A DNA stretch of 10,284 nucleotides from UBA1443 sp964445745 (GTDB lineage: Bacteria; Omnitrophota; Omnitrophia; Omnitrophales; Aquincolibacteriaceae). The position numbers were made by a program, and so were the translations under genes. Below, piece after piece: positions 6,679 to 10,284 of this stretch. Under the pieces are notes generated by a model. That model saw only the letters and a list, made by a program, of their open reading frames with translations, was not told the origin of the DNA and made no database searches. Location: the NCBI GenBank assembly GCA_964445745.1, contig CAYULU010000046.1, positions 1 to 10,284 on the forward strand. Direction: 5' to 3'. Positions within the stretch are counted from its first letter, which is position 1. Each line of letters opens with the position of its first letter.

Positions 6679-7335
6679 ATGGCAAAAATAGAAAATGCGA
6701 AAGGCCGCAATCCTGCCACAGGTCCCTCGGGTTATGAGAGACTTTTGGGCAATGCACGCTTGGGGCGGTTGATCAGCCGATGCCAAGCTGCCGTCATATC
6801 TTCTGGGAACGAACTGGAAACTTTCCTTGAACGCAAAGTTAAAAATCCCGGGGGAATTTCTATCGGAAACCTCAATAAGGCTGAACGAATTTTTAAAAAT
6901 ATAAAAACCGATTCAGACGGAAAACAGCATGCGATCAGGGTGGACGTTGTGATCAAAAAAGAGGGTCGGACGCTGTTGATCGAGCTTAAAGACGGTGATG
7001 TATTTGATGTCAAAAAAATTGCAGGAGAAGTGGAATCTTTACAGCTGGTTAAAAAACATTTAGCGGACATCGGACAGTCTCCCGAGGCCAGGACGTCCAT
7101 TCACTTCTGCAGTTTTAACCAGGAAGAGAAAGAGCCAATCTATAAAGGGGCCAAGGACTTGATCCCGAAGGGGTCTGCGATGACCGGCCCCGAATTATGT
7201 GATCTGTTGGGAGTGGATTACGATGCGGCTGTTTCGGAGCGCCGATTGGAACAACCCGACAATCTGGAATATTTCTTAAGAGAATTAATTGATATCCCGG
7301 AGATCCGCAGTCGTCTCAAACAGCTACTAGAATAA
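6679..7335 (+). CDS. putative type II restriction endonuclease, PD-(D/E)XK fold (HinfI-like)
   Basis: A 218-residue protein with a PD-(D/E)XK core: D89 in IRVDVVI, then E102-L-K104 in TLLIELKDG, 12 residues between D and E as in this superfamily. The segment after it (VKKIAGEVESLQLVKKHL) fits the helix that follows the core. N-terminal YERLLGNARLGRLISR and C-terminal LRELIDIPEIRSRLKQLL are helical and Leu/Arg-rich. Position just after a GANTC-type methyltransferase suggests it is the partner nuclease cutting unmodified GANTC; specificity is inferred from the neighbour. No good Shine-Dalgarno precedes the ATG, perhaps keeping the nuclease low relative to the methyltransferase. No frameshift or missing catalytic residue is seen. 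Confidence 0.78.
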   Translation: MAKIENAKGRNPATGPSGYERLLGNARLGRLISRCQAAVISSGNELETFLERKVKNPGGISIGNLNKAERIFKNIKTDSDGKQHAIRVDVVIKKEGRTLLIELKDGDVFDVKKIAGEVESLQLVKKHLADIGQSPEARTSIHFCSFNQEEKEPIYKGAKDLIPKGSAMTGPELCDLLGVDYDAAVSERRLEQPDNLEYFLRELIDIPEIRSRLKQLLE

Positions 7336-7441
7336 GTCCTGTTTTACTGTGCCCCGCAGGTTTGATTATTTCTGGAAATCTTCGCGCCTAAGCGGCATTG
7401 AATAATCATCGGGAACGTCTTCATTCTTTCAGGGAAAGTTG

Positions 7442-7524
7442 TAGAAGCGGTTTCATAAGTCCCTTTTACATTTTCCAACCCCTTGAGAAACAACGGGTTG
7501 GCAATACTTGTGAAACCGCCTCTA
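7442..7524. repeat. 83-bp inverted-repeat element (MITE/REP-like)
   Basis: Terminal arms of 19 bp (7442-7460 and 7506-7524) are inverted copies with two mismatches, with core GCGGTTTCA...TGAAACCGC. A second perfect 7-bp pair, CCAACCC/GGGTTGG (7475-7481/7495-7501), nests inside. The whole could form a two-tier cruciform or RNA hairpin. It encodes nothing. The shape suggests a small non-autonomous palindromic element; the copy number elsewhere in the genome is not visible here. Confidence 0.75.
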
Positions 7525-7619
7525 GCCATATCAAACCGATGATCTCCTGGTGCAAATCATCGGATGTTTTGAGCAAAGCAAAGCTTTTTGGGACAAGCGT
7601 CCGATGCGTTTTGCGAGCG

Positions 7620-7628
7620 TGATATACT
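7620..7628 (+). promoter_or_regulatory. extended -10 promoter of the helicase gene, likely giving a leaderless mRNA
   Basis: TGATATACT at 7620-7628 is an extended -10 (TG-N-TATACT). No good -35 lies 16-18 bp upstream. A start 6-8 nt beyond the -10 would fall at about 7634-7636, which is the helicase ATG itself. The same TGATATAAT-type core occurs before tRNA-Pro and near the window end. Confidence 0.6.
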
Positions 7629-7635
7629 TACCGCC

Positions 7636-9024
7636 ATGATAAGCGGCGATAAGGACAAAGCGGGCGGGCATTTCCTCAAAAATAATTTTGCCTTGTCTCT
7701 GCCCGATGATTTTGTGCTGAGCGATGAATTTATCGCCGGATTTGACGCGATTGAGAACACAGGAAAAAATCTCTACATCACAGGGGAAGCCGGAACCGGC
7801 AAAACAACACTTCTTAAATACTTCCGGCAGAACACGAAGAAAAAATATGTGGTCCTCGCCCCGACCGGAATCGCGGCGATCAACAGCCACGGCCAGACCA
7901 TCCATTCCTTTTTCAGATTTCCTCCCAAGTTTATTCAAAAGGAATTCATTCGTAAAATCGGAAACGCCGGGCCCACGTTTGACAGTTTGGAACTCTTGAT
8001 CGTGGATGAGGCGTCCATGCTGAGGGCCGACCTTATGGACGGGATTGACCATGCCCTTCGCGTGAACAAAAGACAGCCCTCCCGACCCTTCGGGGGAGTG
8101 CAGGTGGTCCTGTTCGGCGACCTGTTTCAACTCCCGCCGATTGTCAATCGGGACATAGCGGACATTTATGCCCCGATGTATCCGACCCCTTATTTTTTTA
8201 GCGCGAAGGTGTTTCAAGAAGTTGCGTTTCATCGGCTGAGTCTCCGGAAAATCTACCGGCAAAAGGACCGGGAATTTAAGAATCTCTTGAATAAAATTCG
8301 TAACCGTTCAGTGACAATCGATGAAATGAAAATACTAAACTCGCGGGTCAATCCCGGGTTATGCGAAACGGCCCAGGACTGTATTACGCTGACAACGACC
8401 AACGCGGTCGCGAACGCGCTCAACGAAAACCGGCTCAAAAAACTTAGAGGTAAGGAGTTTGCCTATCACGCGACGATCGAGGGTGAATTTGACGAAAAAT
8501 CCTGGCCCACCGGGACCGAGCTCCGGCTTAAGAAAGGGGCCCAGGTGCTGATGATCCGTAACGATACGGAAAAGCGATGGGTGAACGGTAGTATTGGGGA
8601 AGTGGTGGGGCTGGAAGAGGACCTGATCGAAGTAAGGATCGGTCAAAAAGTCCACGCCGTGGAGCCCGTCTCATGGGAGAAAATCCGGTACCAGTACGAT
8701 GAAATTGAGGACAAGATTGCGGAGGAGGTGGTCGGCAGTTTCGAACAGTATCCGATCAAGCTGGCCTGGGCGATCACCATTCACAAAAGCCAGGGACTGA
8801 CGTTTGACAAGCTCATCATCGATCTGGATCACGGGGCCTTTACCCATGGACAGGTTTATGTGGCGCTTAGCCGGTGCCGGTCGCTTGAGGGCGTGACCCT
8901 GAAGAGGCCGGTGAGACCGGGCGATATTATTTTCGACGATCGAATTCTTCAGGTTGAAGACTATTTCCCGAAATGGTCACCCGAAAAACCCAGGCATCCC
9001 GTGGCGGGAAAGGCAGGTCGATGA
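7636..9024 (+). CDS. Pif1-like SF1B DNA helicase
   Basis: A 462-residue helicase from the ATG at 7636. Motifs in order: Walker A GEAGTGKTT (50-58), motif Ia APTGIAA, Walker B VDEAS (123-127), motif III GDLFQLPPI (161-169), a TTTNAVANALNENRL segment, HKSQGLTFDK (motif V) and VYVALSRCRS (motif VI). This is the Pif1/RecD2-type 5'-3' helicase core without an accessory domain; short for eukaryotic Pif1 but usual for bacterial homologues. Likely roles are unwinding G-quadruplexes, R-loops or stalled forks. An in-frame TTG at 7588 would add 16 residues, but the extended -10 lies inside that stretch, so ATG is preferred. Its stop overlaps the next start (ATGA). Whether it belongs functionally with the restriction system is unclear. 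Confidence 0.92.
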   Translation: MISGDKDKAGGHFLKNNFALSLPDDFVLSDEFIAGFDAIENTGKNLYITGEAGTGKTTLLKYFRQNTKKKYVVLAPTGIAAINSHGQTIHSFFRFPPKFIQKEFIRKIGNAGPTFDSLELLIVDEASMLRADLMDGIDHALRVNKRQPSRPFGGVQVVLFGDLFQLPPIVNRDIADIYAPMYPTPYFFSAKVFQEVAFHRLSLRKIYRQKDREFKNLLNKIRNRSVTIDEMKILNSRVNPGLCETAQDCITLTTTNAVANALNENRLKKLRGKEFAYHATIEGEFDEKSWPTGTELRLKKGAQVLMIRNDTEKRWVNGSIGEVVGLEEDLIEVRIGQKVHAVEPVSWEKIRYQYDEIEDKIAEEVVGSFEQYPIKLAWAITIHKSQGLTFDKLIIDLDHGAFTHGQVYVALSRCRSLEGVTLKRPVRPGDIIFDDRILQVEDYFPKWSPEKPRHPVAGKAGR

Positions 9025-9845
9025 ACAAGAGCTCCGCCGTGAACGTTAAAGTCCTTCGCAGTTCAAGCCACGGGAATTCGACCCTGATCTGGAACTCGAC
9101 ACACACACTTCTTGTGGATTGTGGCCTGGGCCCCAGGGTTACAGAGACACTTCTCCGGGAACAGGGACTTTTAATGCGAGATCTTTCCGGGGTCCTGATC
9201 ACTCACGCCCATCACGATCATGGAAATATTCTGACGCTCCAACGCATCCTCCGTGCATCGGTGCCGGTTTATTGTGCCCCGGGCGTAAAAAATGTTTTTG
9301 AAAGGGATCTCCCGCAATGTAACGGTTTCCCGTTCCGTATTTTCTCAAAAAAATCCTTCTTCGTAGGTTCTTTTAACGTAGCAACTTTTGAAGTGGATCA
9401 CGATTCCGAAGGAGGGTGTTTTGGTTTTTGTCTCATTTCGGGGAAAGGGGAAGACGCGAAGAAAATATCGATTGTTACAGATTACGGCCCTCCGGGGAAG
9501 AAATTGGCGATTCGGCTGGTGGATTCTCACCTGATCTTGATGGCTTCCAATTACGATACCGAGATGATCAAAAGCTCCCGGGTCGTTCCGGACTATGTAA
9601 AACAGCGGCATATTTTGCCTTTTCAGCCCTCGAACGAGATTTGTGCCGATATCTTGTTGGAGGCATTACAGAGATCCCAGGTGTTGCCGAAGGTTGTTTA
9701 TCTGCTCCACATCAGTCAAAACCACAACACAGCCGATAAGGCTGTGACACAACTTCGCCAGGCGCTTGATTCTGCCGGATACCGGCATGTCCGAGTACTG
9801 CCAACCTACCGGGACGCGACCAGTGAGACAACCCGGTTGACATGA
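9021..9845 (+). CDS. WalJ/YycJ-type metallo-beta-lactamase-fold hydrolase
   Basis: A 274-residue protein from the ATG in the ATGA overlap with the helicase, with AGGCAGG just upstream. An in-frame ATG at 8973 is less likely. The opening SSHGNST...LLVDCGLG is typical of the YycJ branch of the MBL fold. Probable metal ligands are H62-A-H64-H-D66-H67, H127 (VDHDSEG), D154 (IVTDYG) and H230 (LLHIS). The SHLILMASNYDTEMI segment (169-183) also fits this family. The usual later HLSNE reads QPSNE here (202-206), losing that histidine. YycJ/WalJ proteins are reported as DNA nucleases linked to repair and cell-wall signalling. Coupling to a helicase suggests a DNA-processing pair. No clear terminator follows. 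Confidence 0.88.
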   Translation: MNKSSAVNVKVLRSSSHGNSTLIWNSTHTLLVDCGLGPRVTETLLREQGLLMRDLSGVLITHAHHDHGNILTLQRILRASVPVYCAPGVKNVFERDLPQCNGFPFRIFSKKSFFVGSFNVATFEVDHDSEGGCFGFCLISGKGEDAKKISIVTDYGPPGKKLAIRLVDSHLILMASNYDTEMIKSSRVVPDYVKQRHILPFQPSNEICADILLEALQRSQVLPKVVYLLHISQNHNTADKAVTQLRQALDSAGYRHVRVLPTYRDATSETTRLT

Positions 9846-10021
9846 ACCAGCGATTGAGTATAAAAAACGTTCCCTGACCGGCGGAGAAGAAAAAGAAAAA
9901 CAAAGTTGCCGTCTTTTTCCTTTAATCTGCCGCGTCCAAAATCTTCCGGTTTGACAAATTTGAAATTCCGGGGACACGTAACTTAATTATGAATTGACTT
10001 CAGCAGATCTCGGATTTTGGG

Positions 10022-10075
10022 GTCGTCATTCTGGGAATCTCACTGTAGATCCTTCCCTGCGTTCAGGATGACGAC
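10022..10075. repeat. REP-like interspersed palindrome
   Basis: Arms GTCGTCATTCTG (10022-10033) and CAGGATGACGAC (10064-10075) are inverted copies with one mismatch that still pairs as G-T in RNA. Between them GGGA-ATCT and AGAT-CCTTCCC extend the stem imperfectly around a CACTGT turn. GTCATTCTG/CAGGATGAC palindromes of this type are recurrent dispersed repeats in many bacterial genomes; that comparison is from memory. Confidence 0.75.
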
Positions 10076-10244
10076 ATCGGAAAAAACACTCCTATGCCGG
10101 CACGCCTGTAATGTTGCTCATGAGTTAATCGGCGAAAAGGGTTGAATTGAGCTTGGCTTTTGATTAATGTTTTTGTTTGAATTGTCCCCGCGTCAGATGT
10201 CCGGACGATGATTGCGGAAAGTCGGTGTTTTGGCGGCCATTCCT

Positions 10245-10253
10245 TGATATAAT
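10245..10253 (+). promoter_or_regulatory. extended -10 reading out of the window
   Basis: TGATATAAT (10245-10253) has the same extended -10 core as the tRNA-Pro promoter. No matching -35 hexamer is seen at 16-18 bp spacing. If active, it would start transcription near 10260 for a gene or RNA beyond 10284. Confidence 0.45.
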
Positions 10254-10284
10254 TTCGCCGATTTTTGCAAGGCGAGTTAGAGTC

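Larger units (their letters stand above)
7336..7635. other. 300-bp non-coding interval with several inverted repeats
   Basis: No convincing gene lies between endonuclease and helicase. The interval holds the 83-bp inverted-repeat element at 7442-7524, a perfect 8-bp inverted repeat CCGATGAT/ATCATCGG (7536-7543/7556-7563, 12-nt loop), a short AAAGC-AAA-GCTTT hairpin running into T residues (7575-7589) that could be a weak terminator, and the helicase promoter. Confidence 0.6.
9846..10284. other. 439-bp non-coding tail with palindromic repeats and an outward promoter
   Basis: I see no credible gene. The stretch contains a purine-rich tract at 9885-9902, the short inverted pair GGGGACA/TGTCCCC (9970-9976/10183-10189), the REP-like palindrome at 10022-10075 nested between them, and an extended -10 at 10245-10253 reading toward the window end. 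Confidence 0.6.

Noticed and set aside
7398..7622. 74-aa + strand frame between nuclease and helicase
   Set aside because: It runs through the 83-bp inverted-repeat element and has no plausible ribosome site or recognisable sequence.
7588..7635. TTG start extending the helicase by 16 residues
   Set aside because: The extended -10 at 7620-7628 lies within this stretch and the ATG at 7636 fits a leaderless start; the extra residues show no family feature.
7531..8262. 243-aa minus-strand open frame opposite the helicase
   Set aside because: It overlaps the Walker A and B region of a clear Pif1-like gene and its translation resembles no known family.
4955..9845. Integrative element inserted at the tRNA-Pro 3' end, carrying the R-M and helicase genes
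   Set aside because: No integrase is present and no second copy of the tRNA 3' end appears beyond 9845. The only repeats of CCGACCA lie beside the tRNA, so the genes are not flanked by attachment sites in this window.
1..10284. Avoidance of GANTC sites because of the HinfI-like system
   Set aside because: GANTC is present repeatedly, e.g. at 128, 177, 569, 864 and 1178, so no depletion is evident; the cognate methylase would protect them.

Overview
The window looks like a piece of a bacterial genome, probably a metagenome-assembled or draft scaffold, because it contains a run of exactly 100 N at 5021-5120. It carries the start of a division and cell wall (dcw) cluster with FtsL- and FtsI-type proteins, so it is a peptidoglycan-dividing bacterium. 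Very short or overlapping gene junctions, a STAS gene inside the dcw cluster and dispersed palindromic repeats fit a candidate phylum such as Omnitrophota. That placement is an impression from gene order and was not tested.

Layout, all on the + strand. Bases 1-766 hold the end of an unidentified gene and an unidentified 178-residue protein, joined by an ATGA overlap. A near-consensus sigma-70 promoter (886-914) and three 10-bp direct repeats that look like MraZ operators (927-956) lead into a tight operon: mraZ, a STAS-domain gene, rsmH, an ftsL-like gene and ftsI (977-4802). The usual next genes (murE, murF, mraY) are absent. Instead there is a tRNA-Pro(CGG) gene with its own strong promoter. 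Its 3' end runs directly into a palindromic tandem repeat array that is interrupted by the N gap (4955-5250).

Beyond the array, 5350-7335 encodes a two-gene restriction-modification system. One gene is a CcrM/M.HinfI-type beta-class adenine methyltransferase with a C-terminal RAMA domain, predicted to act on GANTC. The other is a small PD-(D/E)XK endonuclease, probably its partner. A 300-bp non-coding stretch with an 83-bp inverted-repeat element follows. Next come a Pif1-like SF1 helicase (7636-9024), which appears to have an extended -10 promoter placed to give a leaderless mRNA, and a translationally coupled WalJ/YycJ-type metallo-beta-lactamase-fold protein (9021-9845). The last 439 bases are non-coding. 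They hold a REP-like palindrome, possible ends of a small mobile element, and an extended -10 facing out of the window.

The best targets for a second look are the tRNA-Pro repeat array, which resembles the RtT repeats after E. coli tyrT, together with the break in the dcw cluster at the gap; the dcw-embedded STAS protein without the phosphorylatable serine; and the helicase/MBL pair. I did not find convincing evidence of a wholly new defence or mobile system.
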